From VAZQ01 sp963817015 (GTDB lineage: Bacteria > Pseudomonadota > Alphaproteobacteria > Rhizobiales > Xanthobacteraceae): a DNA stretch of 64,000 bases. Under the pieces are notes generated by a model that saw only the letters and a list, made by a program, of their open reading frames with translations, did no database searches and was not told the DNA's origin. Shown here one piece after another: positions 9,471-17,890 of this stretch. Location of the stretch: NCBI GenBank assembly GCA_963817015.1, contig CAWFMV010000015.1, positions 1-64,000 on the forward strand, given 5' to 3'. A program made the position numbers and the translations under genes. Position 1 is the stretch's first letter; each line of letters opens with the position of its first letter.

Positions 9471-10359
9471 TTGGCCAACAAATCCGTCGGTGTGATCGGC
9501 CTCGGCTTGATGGGAGAGGTCTTTTCACGTCGCCTGATCGACGGCGGTCAAAGCGTCGTCGGCTACGACATCGACGTGGCCAAGGGCGGGCGGCTCGCCG
9601 ACATCGGCGGACGAGCGGCAGCGTCGATCGCGGAGGTGGCACGCGCCTGCGATCCGATCCTGCTGGCGGTGTTCGATACGTCGCAGGTCGAGGACGTGGT
9701 CGAGAACCACATCCTTCCGGCGGTGGACGAAGCCTCACGCAAGATCGTGCTCTGCGCCAGCACCTGCGATCCCGACCGCATCGCCTCGCTCGGCGAACGC
9801 GTGATCCCGCGCGGAATACGCTTCCTGGAGACGCCTGTCTCCGGCACCAGCGAGCAAGTGCGCCGCGGCGATGGCGTTGGGCTGATCGGCGGCGACCGCG
9901 ATACCGCGGCCGAGGCCGAGCGCGGTGCTGGCGATCCTGTTCCCGCGCCGCTTCCATGTCGGCCACGTCGGCGACGGCGGGCGCACCAAGCTCGCGGTCA
10001 ATCTGATCCTCGGCCTCAACCGCATGGCGCTCGCGGAGGGGTTGGTCTTCGCCAGGCGCCTTGGACTCGATCCTGCGGCGTTTCTCCCGGTGGCGAAGGA
10101 GTCCGCCGCCTATTCGCAGATCATGGATGTGAAGGGTGCCAAGATGCTCAATGGCGACTTCACGCCGGAAGGCCGCGTGCGGCAGACGCTCAAGGACGTG
10201 CACCTGATGCTGGAGCAGGCCAAGCATCATGGGCAGGCTCTGCCCATGCTCGACGTGCATTGCGACGTGCTGGAGGCCTGTGTGCGCGCGGGAGAGGCCG
10301 ATCTCGACAACAGTGCCGTCATCAACGAGATCGCGCGACGGCAAAAGCCGACGCTCTGA
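9471..10359 (+). CDS. NAD(P)-dependent beta-hydroxyacid dehydrogenase (HIBADH/GarR type; one frame change)
   Basis: Oxidoreductase of the 3-hydroxyisobutyrate/tartronate-semialdehyde/6-phosphogluconate dehydrogenase superfamily. The N-terminal Rossmann motif is GVIGLGLMGEVFSRRLIDGG. The substrate loop is seen as PVSGTSEQVRRGDG (family form PVSGG). The catalytic-lysine region is GGRTKLAVNLILGLNRMALA in the all-helical C-terminal domain. Reading passes from one frame to another near 9920 (after GGDRDTAAEAE), where one base seems wrong. The total would be about 296 residues, typical of the family. The start is a TTG at 9471, chosen because GGAGGAAAT lies six bases upstream and the Rossmann motif begins seven codons later. 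The exact substrate cannot be told from sequence. It is the first gene of a co-directional group up to 14131. Confidence 0.85.
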
Positions 10360-10411
10360 GCTAACGAAAAGTGGGAACCGGTTTTCGGAAGAAGATCATG
10401 CTCAAACAAAA

Positions 10412-10459
10412 AGCTAGACCATGATCCCAATTCAAACTTGATCGGATCATGGTCTAGCT
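10412..10459. terminator. Perfect 16-bp inverted repeat after the dehydrogenase gene
   Basis: AGCTAGACCATGATCC at 10412-10427 is matched by its exact reverse complement at 10444-10459, with a 16-base loop. It sits between the dehydrogenase stop and the next ATG at 10474. There is no T-run, so it may be a transcription attenuator, a mobile palindromic element of the REP type, or a regulator site rather than a simple terminator. The preceding bases (GAAAAGTGGGAACCGG) look like intergenic palindromes I associate with Bradyrhizobium relatives. Confidence 0.6.
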
Positions 10460-10473
10460 GGTCTGGAGCCTCC

Positions 10474-11653
10474 ATGCGAGAATTTTGGCGTGCTGTCAGC
10501 TTGCTTTGGCTCGCAGGAGTGGGACTGCGGCTGACCATCCTGGCGGTACCGCCCGGTCATCTCGCTCATTCAGGCTGATCTGCAGCTGTCAGGCACGGAG
10601 ATCGGCGTCCTGACCGGCCTGCCGATCGTCCTGTTTGGTTTAGCCGCGCTGCCGGGTTCGCTCCTGATCGCGCGCTTCGGTGCTGTGGCGATACTGGTCG
10701 CAGGGCTAACGATCGCGGGTATTGCATCGGCCTTGCGTGGCGCCGTGCCGCACACGTTCGCACTCTATGCCGCCACCATCGTGATGGGCGCAGGCATTGC
10801 CATCATGCAGCCAGCGTTGCCGCCGCTGGTCCGGCAATGGTTGCCCAAACGAGTAAGCTTCGCCACTGCGCTCTACACCAATGGGCTCCTGGTCGGTGAG
10901 ACTTTGGCGGTGATGTTGACGATCCCGGTCGTGCTCCCCTTGGCGGACAATTCCTGGCGGTGGGCGTTGGCGATCTGGGGCATGCCACTGATCATGATCG
11001 CGCTGCTGACCGCGCTTCTCGCACCGGCGAGGACGGACGCCCAATCGAGCAGGACACAGGCACTCATGAGCGGGTGGCCCGACTGGAGCAATCCGCTGAT
11101 CTGGCAGATCAGCTTCGTCTTCGGCGCCGTCAACAGCGTATATTTCTGCAGCAATGCGTTCCTGCCCGGCTATCTCATCGGCGCAGGCCGAGCGGACCTG
11201 ATCGCCGCCACACTGACCGCACTCAACCTCGGCCAGCTGCCGGCTTCATTTGTGCTGCTGGGAATTGCGGGCAAGCTCGAGAATCGGGCGTGGCCTTTCA
11301 TCGCCTGCGGCGCCCTGATGCTCGCTTGCATTGTCGGCATGATCACGACTGCGAGCGCCTGGACCATAGTATTCGCCGCTGGGCTTGGATTTCTCGGCGC
11401 TTTCGTGCTCACACTCGGGTTTGCGCTCCCGGCGCTGCTCGGAGCACAACCGGATGTGGCGCGGATGTCGGCGGCGATGTTCACGATCAGCTACAGCGAG
11501 GCGCTCATCGTCTCGGTGCTCAGCGGTGCCGCCTGGGACGTCGCTGGGAGCGCCCGCTTTGCCTTCCTGCCGATCGCGCTCAGCGCGGTGCCGCTGCTGT
11601 TCATGCCGCTGCTGATTCCGTTTCGTCGAATAAACCAGAATACGGTGGTGTAG
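10474..11653 (+). CDS. MFS transporter, CynX/NimT-like (one frame change)
   Basis: Membrane transporter of the cyanate/nitroimidazole branch of the major facilitator superfamily. It begins MREFWRAVSLLWLAGVGLRL at 10474. After a one-base change near 10550 it continues PVISLIQADLQLSGTEIGVL, then ARFGAVAILVAGLTIAG. The long remaining frame ends at 11653. Many hydrophobic helices follow, such as LYAATIVMGAGIAIMQPALP and TGLAFSL-like repeats in the second half (LGFLGAFVLTLGFALPALLG). A total of about 393 residues fits the family. The inferred role is uptake of a small, perhaps aromatic or anionic, substrate used by the neighbouring enzymes. The gene is six bases from the next start, indicating an operon with the protein at 11660. 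Confidence 0.8.
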
Positions 11654-11659
11654 ACGCCA

Positions 11660-12638
11660 ATGGCCAATCTCAAGCTCACGCTCGCCTGCTGGGACTATGA
11701 CCGCACCCGCCCGCTGATGGACGGGCGCGTCAAGCCTGACGGCATCGATCTCGACATTAACGTGCTGCGGCCGCGCCAGAGCTTCCAGCGCATGCTCGAC
11801 AGCCAGGAGTTCCAGCTCTCGGAGCTCTCGCTCGCGTCCTACACGGCGCTGAAGGCGCGCGGCGACTGCCCGTTCGTGGCGGTGCCGGTCGCGCTGTCGA
11901 AGATTTTCCGCCACTCCTGCATCTACGTGCGCGCAGGCTCAGGCATCAAGACGCCGGAAGACCTCAAGGGCAAACGCGTCGGCACCTCGCAATACAGCTC
12001 GACCGGGCTCTGCTTCATGCGCGGCTTCCTGCAGCACGACTACGGTGTGAAGTCCGAGGACATGCACTGGTTCATGGGCGGGCTCAACACGTTCGTCGAG
12101 CCGCCGCTCATTCCGCTCAACCTGCCGAAGGCGATCAAGCTCGACTTTCTTTCCGCCGGCCAGACGCTCGAGACGATGTTCGCGGCGGGCGAGCTCGATG
12201 CGCTGCTGTCACTCTATATCCCGAAGCTCTTCCTCGACGGCTCGCCGACGATTTCGAGGCTGTTCCCGAACTTCAAGGAGGTCGAGCGCGACTACTACGC
12301 GCGCACCAAGATCCTCCCGATCATGCATACCGTGGTGGTGCGCGAGGACGTGCATCGCGAGCATCCGTGGGTCGCCAAGAGCATCTACAAGGCGTTCTGC
12401 GAGGCCAAGGCGATCGCGGTCGACGGCCTCTACGACACCGATGCGCTGCGGGTCGCGCTGCCTTGGCTGATCGACCACGTCGAGGAAAACTGGCGGGTGT
12501 TCGGCAAGGACTTCTGGGCCTATGGCGTCGAGCCCAACCGGCCGACCTGGGAGGCGATCGGCCGTTTCGTGCACGAGCAGAGCCTCGCGCCGCGGATCGT
12601 GACGCCGGAGGAGCTGTTTCCGCTTGCCGATCGAATGA
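11660..12638 (+). CDS. 4,5-dihydroxyphthalate decarboxylase-like / periplasmic-binding-fold protein
   Basis: About 326 residues of a protein with the type-2 periplasmic-binding fold, related to 4,5-dihydroxyphthalate decarboxylase and NMT1/ABC substrate-binding proteins. It opens LKLTLACWDYDRTRPLMDGR (no signal peptide, so cytoplasmic). It contains SELSLASYTALKARGD, then GIKTPEDLKGKRVGTSQYSS, and the late stretch HTVVVREDVHREHPWVAKSI, all seen in that family. The frame stays open past the expected end (TPEELFPL) to 13000, overlapping the next gene by 257 bases. I therefore suspect an indel and place the end at the TGA at 12636-12638 in the adjacent frame, with low certainty. In pathways of known members the enzyme removes CO2 from an aromatic ring. 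Here the substrate is unknown. Confidence 0.7.
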
Positions 12639-12704
12639 CGTGCGCTGCTGGCATTCCTGGATGTTGCAACGGTCGTGACGATGCGTCACGATTTGCGCAT
12701 TGCG

Positions 12705-12743
12705 GGGAGGAATTGCCAGGAGGAATTGCCAGGAGGAAGTGCC
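12705..12743 (+). repeat. Triple 13-bp tandem repeat carrying three Shine-Dalgarno sequences
   Basis: Three head-to-tail copies of a 13-base unit lie at 12705-12717, 12718-12730 and 12731-12743. The consensus is AGGAGGAATTGCC; copy 1 starts GGG and copy 3 has AAGTGCC. The last ends directly at the ATG at 12744, so its AGGAGG is correctly placed for translation start. The other two sit one and two units upstream and may act as standby ribosome sites. Confidence 0.9.
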
Positions 12744-13157
12744 ATGTCGGAAGCAGCCCATGTTTCTATGCTCCAGGAAGCTTATCGCCGCTGGAAGGAT
12801 ACGCGCGGCGGCAGCGTCGATCACTGGATGTCGATCTGCGACGAGAACATCAAGTTTGGCTCGCTCGCACAGGGCGCGCCCAGGATCGCCTATCTGACGA
12901 GCTACAGTGCGCGCGACGAGCTCGCGCGCTACTTCGAAGGCCTTGCCAAGGATTGGGAGATGATCGACTACCGGGTGGATGCCCTGGTGGCGCAGGATGA
13001 TCGGGTGGTGATGCTGGGAGAATGCTCGTGGCGCTACAAAGCGAACGGCAAGGTCGTCAGGACTCCGAAAGTTGACTCCTGGCGCTTCGCCCACGGTAAG
13101 GCAGTCGAGTTCTACGAATATTACGACACCGCGCAGGTGCAGGCGGCGACCGTGTGA
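12744..13157 (+). CDS. SnoaL-like / NTF2-fold protein
   Basis: A 137-residue protein of the nuclear transport factor 2 / SnoaL-like fold. It begins MSEAAHVSMLQEAYRRWKDT and continues with DHWMSICDENIKFGSLAQG, then RYFEGLAKDWEMIDYRVDAL, and ends in strands VVRTPKVDSWRFAHGKAVEF. This alternation of helices and a curved sheet is typical. Family members include small isomerases, cyclases and hydrolases as well as non-enzymatic binding domains, so no reaction can be assigned. The ATG at 12744 is preceded by the AGGAGG of the triple repeat. The stop overlaps the next start by four bases (GTGA), so the two are probably translationally coupled. Confidence 0.75.
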   Translation: MSEAAHVSMLQEAYRRWKDTRGGSVDHWMSICDENIKFGSLAQGAPRIAYLTSYSARDELARYFEGLAKDWEMIDYRVDALVAQDDRVVMLGECSWRYKANGKVVRTPKVDSWRFAHGKAVEFYEYYDTAQVQAATV

Positions 13158-14131
13158 CGTCGGCAAACAGGCAAACTGGCATGGACCTCAACAACCGCCC
13201 CGGCGGGCCCAACCTGATCGTCACCGCCAAGACCGCGCACAAGGTGCATTTCCTGGACGCGGCGACGCTCACCATGGCGGCGACCATCGACATGCCGGGC
13301 TCGACCCATGAGCTCGCCTTGTCGCCCGATGGCCGCCTCGCCTATGGCACGGTCTATGGCGACGGCGTGTTCGCCAAGAGGGTCAATCCCGACCGGCGCA
13401 TTGTGGTCATCGACCTCGCCTCGAGGTCGCTCCAGCGCATCATCGATCTCGGCGCCATCTATGCGCCGCATGGCGTGATGATGGACGAGCACGGCACGCT
13501 CTGGTCCTCGGGTGAGCTTGGCAATGCGGTGCTGGCGATCGATCCTGCGACTGACAAAGTGACGCCGATCGAGGTCGGCTCGACCGCGCATTGGGTCGCG
13601 GTCAGCCACGCGACCGGTAAGGTCTTCGTCTCGGTCAAGCAGGACTATGTGGTGGTGATCGATAGGGCCAGGCGAGCCGTGATCGACCGCATCAAGCTGC
13701 CGCAGGTGTTCGAGGGGCTGGCGATCGCGCCGGATGGCGCCACGCTCTATTGCGCAGCGCAGGGCGCGGCCGAGCTCTACGTCATCGATGCGCATAGCCA
13801 TGCGCTCAAGCGCACGGTGCCGATTGCGGGCGCCGATGGTTCGAAGCGGCAGATGCGGCGCGTGCGGGTCTCGCCCGACAACCGCTATGTGATGGTGTCG
13901 TCGAACCAGGATGCGCATGCGGCGATCTATCTCGCCGATAGCATGAAGCAGATCGCGTCGTTCCCGACCAAGAAGTCGCCCATGGGCATGGGCTTCGCGC
14001 CCGACGGTACGCATGCCTATGTGTGCTGCCACGACGACGCCGAGGTGTTCGAGTTCGAGCTCGCGACCGGGCGCGTGACGCGCACCTTCCCGACCGCGGC
14101 GGGATGCGAGTTCATCATCGCGTATCATTGA
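13154..14131 (+). CDS. YVTN-type beta-propeller protein
   Basis: A 325-residue protein made of repeated blades. Typical blade signatures include HELALSPDGRLAYGTVYG, GKVFVSVKQDYVVVIDRARR, FEGLAIAPDGATLYCAAQG, RRVRVSPDNRYVMVSS and GMGFAPDGTHAYVCCHDDAE. Such repeats fold into a seven-bladed propeller and often bind ligands or act as lactonase-like enzymes. No export signal is seen, so it is probably cytoplasmic, which is less usual for the family. The GTG at 13154 overlaps the preceding stop. An alternative ATG lies at 13181 (MDLNNRPGG). It closes the five-gene group starting at 9471. The function is unknown; a sensor or lactone hydrolase in the same pathway is a guess. Confidence 0.75.
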   Translation: MTSANRQTGMDLNNRPGGPNLIVTAKTAHKVHFLDAATLTMAATIDMPGSTHELALSPDGRLAYGTVYGDGVFAKRVNPDRRIVVIDLASRSLQRIIDLGAIYAPHGVMMDEHGTLWSSGELGNAVLAIDPATDKVTPIEVGSTAHWVAVSHATGKVFVSVKQDYVVVIDRARRAVIDRIKLPQVFEGLAIAPDGATLYCAAQGAAELYVIDAHSHALKRTVPIAGADGSKRQMRRVRVSPDNRYVMVSSNQDAHAAIYLADSMKQIASFPTKKSPMGMGFAPDGTHAYVCCHDDAEVFEFELATGRVTRTFPTAAGCEFIIAYH

Positions 14132-14138
14132 AGAGAGT

Positions 14139-14237
14139 AGCGAATAGCGAGCGGCGAATAGCGAATAGGAAAAAAGGAAGCGATGGGGCAGGGATTGCTG
14201 CTCTTCCCCATTCCCTATTCGCCACTCGCTATTCGCT
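14139..14237. terminator. Long inverted repeat between convergent genes
   Basis: A 23-base arm at 14139-14161 (AGCGAATAGCGAGCGGCGAA and TAG) pairs with 14215-14237 at 22 of 23 positions, the remaining pair being G-T. Shorter direct repeats of GCGAATAGC lie inside the arms. It sits between two genes running towards each other and overlaps the last bases of the glycosylase gene, so a bidirectional terminator is likely. The unit also resembles dispersed GAATAGCGAATAG repeats of the Bradyrhizobium group. Confidence 0.65.
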
Positions 14238-14804
14238 CTTTCCGAACGGCTTGCTCAAGAACCGCGAGCCCTTGAGGCCGTAGCGCCACGGCAGCTCGAT
14301 CGCCTTAGTGAGGCCGATGCGCGGTCCGCTCACGATCTCGACCTCCTTGTCGCGCGCCAGCAGGCGGAACGGTGGCTGGTCGAGCGCAAGCCCGTTGTGA
14401 GCGTTGGTGATGCCGAGCGCCTCGCACAGGCGCCCGGGGCCGGAGCACAACAGACGCACGTCAGCAAGACCACGGCGGCGGCGCATGGTGGCGATGCCAT
14501 GCGATGGCTCGAGCGCGCGGATCAGCACGGCGCTTGCCGAGCCTTCCGGCTCGCAGACGAAATTGACGCACCAGTGAATGCCGTAGGAGCGATACACGTA
14601 GGCGAAGCCGGGTGGCCCGAACATCACGGCATTGCGCTCGGTGCGTCCGCGGAAGCTGTGCGCGGCCGGCTCGGTATGATGATAGGCCTCAACCTCCACG
14701 ATGATACCGCCGCTATTGGCGACCAGCAGCGTCGCGCCGATCAGGTCGGGCGCCACCGCATGAACGCTACGGGCGAAGAAGCTTGAGTGGAGCGGAACGG
14801 ACAT
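14229..14804 (-). CDS. 3-methyladenine (alkyladenine) DNA glycosylase, AAG/Mpg type
   Basis: Base-excision repair enzyme that removes alkylated and deaminated purines. The 191-residue protein has the AAG hallmarks: DLIGATLLV, the active-site region IIVEVEAYHHTEPAAHSFRG (which includes the general-base glutamate and the conserved E-A-Y), TERNAVMFGPPGFAYVYRSY, and GIHWCVNFV. The end includes LCSGPGRLCEALGITNAHNG. The ATG at 14804 is chosen; a TTG three codons upstream is the alternative. It converges with the beta-propeller gene. No LexA-like box was noticed upstream. Confidence 0.92.
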   Translation of the reverse strand: MSVPLHSSFFARSVHAVAPDLIGATLLVANSGGIIVEVEAYHHTEPAAHSFRGRTERNAVMFGPPGFAYVYRSYGIHWCVNFVCEPEGSASAVLIRALEPSHGIATMRRRRGLADVRLLCSGPGRLCEALGITNAHNGLALDQPPFRLLARDKEVEIVSGPRIGLTKAIELPWRYGLKGSRFLSKPFGKSE

Positions 14805-15234
14805 TGCCGCCAATTTTTAATCGAGTTTCAGCGGAGCCGGTGGCCTTCCAGCGGAGTTGTTCATCGGGTGTTGGTTGCGACCAAGGAAGCTGGAGGGCGC
14901 AGCCCTATTTCGCCTCGGTTTTGTCCGGCTTCTGACGCACGCCCCCCGTCAAAGCGTTGCAGTAATGCAACAGATGGTAGGATGTTGCGGTGGATAAGCA
15001 CCTGGGTACTGGCGTAGTCCGAATTATCCGCCATTCTAGTTGGCGGGGAAAATCGCTGTTTCCTGCGAGTTTAGCTCGAGAATCCACGTCATGACCGCCA
15101 TTGGATTGTTCACTGTGACCAACCGGCAACATATCAGAACATTTCTGCAACAGGGCCATCACTGCCGCTTTTTAGCCATAGCGGTTTCTGAAATCAGGCT
15201 CGGTTAAAGCCCCGAGGGCCGGTGGTAACCCGCG
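14805..15234. other. 430-base intergenic region before ilvD
   Basis: Carries no gene I can support. A minus-strand frame at 14905-15162 lacks motifs and a good start. The segment must hold the ilvD promoter, and the bases just before ilvD (15190-15230) are GC-rich, but no leader peptide rich in branched-chain residues or attenuator hairpin was found. Confidence 0.5.
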
Positions 15235-16959
15235 ATGGATGCCAAGACTAATCTCAAGGCCAAGCTCCCGAGCCGTCACGTGACGGAGGGGCCTGATCGC
15301 GCGCCGCACCGCTCCTACTATTATGCCATGGGTCTGACCCGCGAGCAGATCCATCAGCCGTTCGTCGGCGTTGCAACCTGCTGGAATGAAGCTGCGCCTT
15401 GCAACATCGCGTTGATGCGGCAGGCGCAGGCGGTCAAGAAGGGCGTCGCAGCGGCCGGGGGAACGGCGCGCGAATTCTGCACCATCACAGTGACTGACGG
15501 TATCGCGATGGGGCATGAGGGCATGAAGTCCTCGTTGCCGTCGCGCGAGGTTATTGCCGACTCGGTCGAGCTGACGATGCGCGGCCATGCCTATGACGCG
15601 CTCATCGGCCTTGCGGGCTGCGACAAGTCGCTGCCGGGCATGATGATGGCGATGTGCCGTCTCAATGTGCCGGCGATCTTCATCTACGGCGGCTCGATCC
15701 TGCCCGGCACCTTCAAAGGGAAGCCGGTCACGATCCAGGACGTGTTCGAGGCGGTTGGAAAATATTCCGTCGGCGACATGTCCGACGCCGATCTCGAGAC
15801 GCTGGAGCAGAATGCCTGTCCGTCGGCGGGCGCGTGCGGCGCGCAGTTCACCGCCAACACCATGGCGACGGTATCGGAAGCAATCGGGCTGGCGCTGCCC
15901 TATTCGGCGGGTGCGCCTGCGCCTTACGAGATCCGCGACGCCTTCTGCATGACTGCAGGTGAACAGGTGATGGAGCTGATCCAGCGCCAGATCCGGCCGC
16001 GCGACATCGTGACGCCCAAGGCGCTCGAGAACGCGGCGGCGGTCGTGGCAGCGTCAGGCGGCTCGACCAATGCGGCGCTGCATCTGCCGGCGATCGCGCA
16101 CGAGTGCGGGATCAAGTTCGATCTCTTCGATGTGGCGGAAGTCTTTAAGAAGACACCATATATCGCAGATTTGAAACCGGGCGGCCGTTATGTTGCCAAA
16201 GACTTATTCGAAGCTGGCGGCGTTCCGCTGCTGATGAAGACGCTGCTCGACCACGGCTTCCTGCACGGCGATTGCGTCACTGTGACAGGGCGTACCGTGG
16301 CAGAGAATCTCAAGCGCGTGACGTGGAACAGCGACCAGGATGTGGTCCTTCCCGCCGACAAGCCGCTTTCCGCCACCGGAGGTGTTGTCGGTCTCAAAGG
16401 TAATCTGGCCCCGGCTGGCGCGATCGTTAAAGTCGCCGGGATGGCGAATTTGAAGTTCACCGGCCCTGCGCGCTGCTTCGATGGCGAAGAGGCGTGCTTC
16501 GAGGCGGTGAAAAACAAGACCTATCGCGAAGGCGACGTGCTCGTCATTCGATACGAGGGACCCAAAGGCGGTCCTGGCATGCGCGAGATGCTGGCAACCA
16601 CGGCTGCTCTGTATGGGCAGGGCATGGGTGGCAAGGTGGCCCTGATTACCGACGGCCGCTTCTCCGGCGCGACGCGTGGCTTCTGTGTCGGACATGTCGG
16701 GCCTGAGGCCGCGGTTGGCGGGCCGATCGCGCACGTGCGCGACGGCGACATGATCACTCTGGACGCTGAGAATGGAATCCTCTCCGTCGCTGTTTCGGCG
16801 GGCGAGCTTGAGGCGCGGGCGAAGGATTGGAAGGCCCGCGAGCTGAGATTTGGATCTGGGTATCTGTGGAAATACGCCCAGCAGGTGGGGCCGGCGCGCG
16901 ATGGCGCCGTCACCCATCCGGGCGGTGCGGCTGAGAAGGCGTGCTATGCGGACATATGA
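15235..16959 (+). CDS. ilvD: Dihydroxy-acid dehydratase
   Basis: Fe-S enzyme that dehydrates 2,3-dihydroxy acids to 2-oxo acids in valine, isoleucine and pantothenate synthesis; cytoplasmic. The 574-residue protein has the three cluster-cysteine regions: VATCWNEAAPCN, LIGLAGCDKSLPGMMMAMCR and SAGACGAQFTANTMATVSEA. It also has the C-terminal GGKVALITDGRFSGATRGFC and GHVGPEAAVGGPIAHVRDGD signatures. The length and start (MDAKTNLKAKLPSRHVTEGP) match bacterial IlvD. The reading frame is intact. Its last 14 bases overlap the next gene, suggesting cotranscription with a Sel1-repeat protein, which is not a usual partner. Confidence 0.97.
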   Translation: MDAKTNLKAKLPSRHVTEGPDRAPHRSYYYAMGLTREQIHQPFVGVATCWNEAAPCNIALMRQAQAVKKGVAAAGGTAREFCTITVTDGIAMGHEGMKSSLPSREVIADSVELTMRGHAYDALIGLAGCDKSLPGMMMAMCRLNVPAIFIYGGSILPGTFKGKPVTIQDVFEAVGKYSVGDMSDADLETLEQNACPSAGACGAQFTANTMATVSEAIGLALPYSAGAPAPYEIRDAFCMTAGEQVMELIQRQIRPRDIVTPKALENAAAVVAASGGSTNAALHLPAIAHECGIKFDLFDVAEVFKKTPYIADLKPGGRYVAKDLFEAGGVPLLMKTLLDHGFLHGDCVTVTGRTVAENLKRVTWNSDQDVVLPADKPLSATGGVVGLKGNLAPAGAIVKVAGMANLKFTGPARCFDGEEACFEAVKNKTYREGDVLVIRYEGPKGGPGMREMLATTAALYGQGMGGKVALITDGRFSGATRGFCVGHVGPEAAVGGPIAHVRDGDMITLDAENGILSVAVSAGELEARAKDWKARELRFGSGYLWKYAQQVGPARDGAVTHPGGAAEKACYADI

Positions 16960-17812
16960 TGTTGTCCTGAGCTGCGGACTGATTGCACTTGCACTCGGCT
17001 TTTCGCCGGCAGCGAGCTTTGATGGTCTTCCGAGCGATGCGGCTCCGGGTCAGCGCACGGCGCCCTCCGCAGCGCAGCCGCCAGCCGCCGCTGTCCAGCG
17101 TGCGACGCCGATGGAGGCGCTGCGCTCCGGCACCCAGGCGCTGCGCGCCGGCAAGCCGGATCAGGCGGTGACCTCGCTTGAATATGCCGCCGGGCAAGGC
17201 ATGCCGGGAGCGATGTGGAAGCTCGGCCGCATGTATGCCGACGGCGAAGGCGTTGGTCAGAACAAGCTGCGGGCGTTCGAGTACTTCCTCAACCTGACCA
17301 AGACCCATGCCTACGAGCCGCCGGATAGCGCGGAGTCGCGGTTTGTTGCCAGCGCATTCGTGGCGCTCGGCCAGTACTACCTCGATGGCATTCCCGATAC
17401 CGCAGTGAAGCCCGATGCGGCGGTTGCGATCGATCTGTTCCGCCACGCCGCGTCCTATTTCGGCGACCAGGATGCGCAGTACCACCTCGGCCGGCTCTAT
17501 CTGCTCGGCACCGGCACAGCCAAGGACAGCGTGCAGGCTGCCCGCTGGTTGCGCTTGGCGGCCAACAAGGGACAGCGCAGTGCGCAGGCGATGCTTGGCA
17601 GCATGCTGTTCAAAGGCCAGGGCGTGGCGCGGCAGCCCGCGATGGGTCTGGCTTGGCTGACGCTCGCCAAGGATGGCGCCAGCTCGCAACAAGAGGCGTG
17701 GATCGCCGAGACCTATCGCAGCGCGCTGGCGCAGGCGAGCATGGACGAGCGCACGCAGGCCGGCCGCTTTGCGGAAGAATTGACGCGCACCCGCAAGACC
17801 ACCAGCAAGTAA
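16946..17812 (+). CDS. Secreted Sel1-like/tetratricopeptide repeat protein
   Basis: A 288-residue protein with a signal-peptide-like start (MRTYDVVLSCGLIALALGFS), then a proline/alanine linker, and at least four Sel1-like repeats. The repeats are GMPGAMWKLGRMYADGEGVG, the 43-residue unit around VALGQYYLDG, DQDAQYHLGRLYLLGTGTAK and SAQAMLGSMLFKGQGVARQP. Such repeats form helical solenoids that bind proteins. Related exopolysaccharide regulators such as ExoR carry a similar layout and act in the periplasm; this is only an analogy. The ATG at 16946 overlaps ilvD by 14 bases. Longer starts would run far into ilvD and lose the signal peptide. Confidence 0.8.
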   Translation: MRTYDVVLSCGLIALALGFSPAASFDGLPSDAAPGQRTAPSAAQPPAAAVQRATPMEALRSGTQALRAGKPDQAVTSLEYAAGQGMPGAMWKLGRMYADGEGVGQNKLRAFEYFLNLTKTHAYEPPDSAESRFVASAFVALGQYYLDGIPDTAVKPDAAVAIDLFRHAASYFGDQDAQYHLGRLYLLGTGTAKDSVQAARWLRLAANKGQRSAQAMLGSMLFKGQGVARQPAMGLAWLTLAKDGASSQQEAWIAETYRSALAQASMDERTQAGRFAEELTRTRKTTSK

Positions 17813-17890
17813 GCGCAACGCAGGTAAGCGCAACCTGACGAGGCTGAGCGCGACGCGCAGTCGGTCACGACTGCCGCTCACGCCGACAGG

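Noticed and set aside
14905..15162. 85-codon minus-strand frame upstream of ilvD
   Set aside because: No motif, no ribosome site and no context support.
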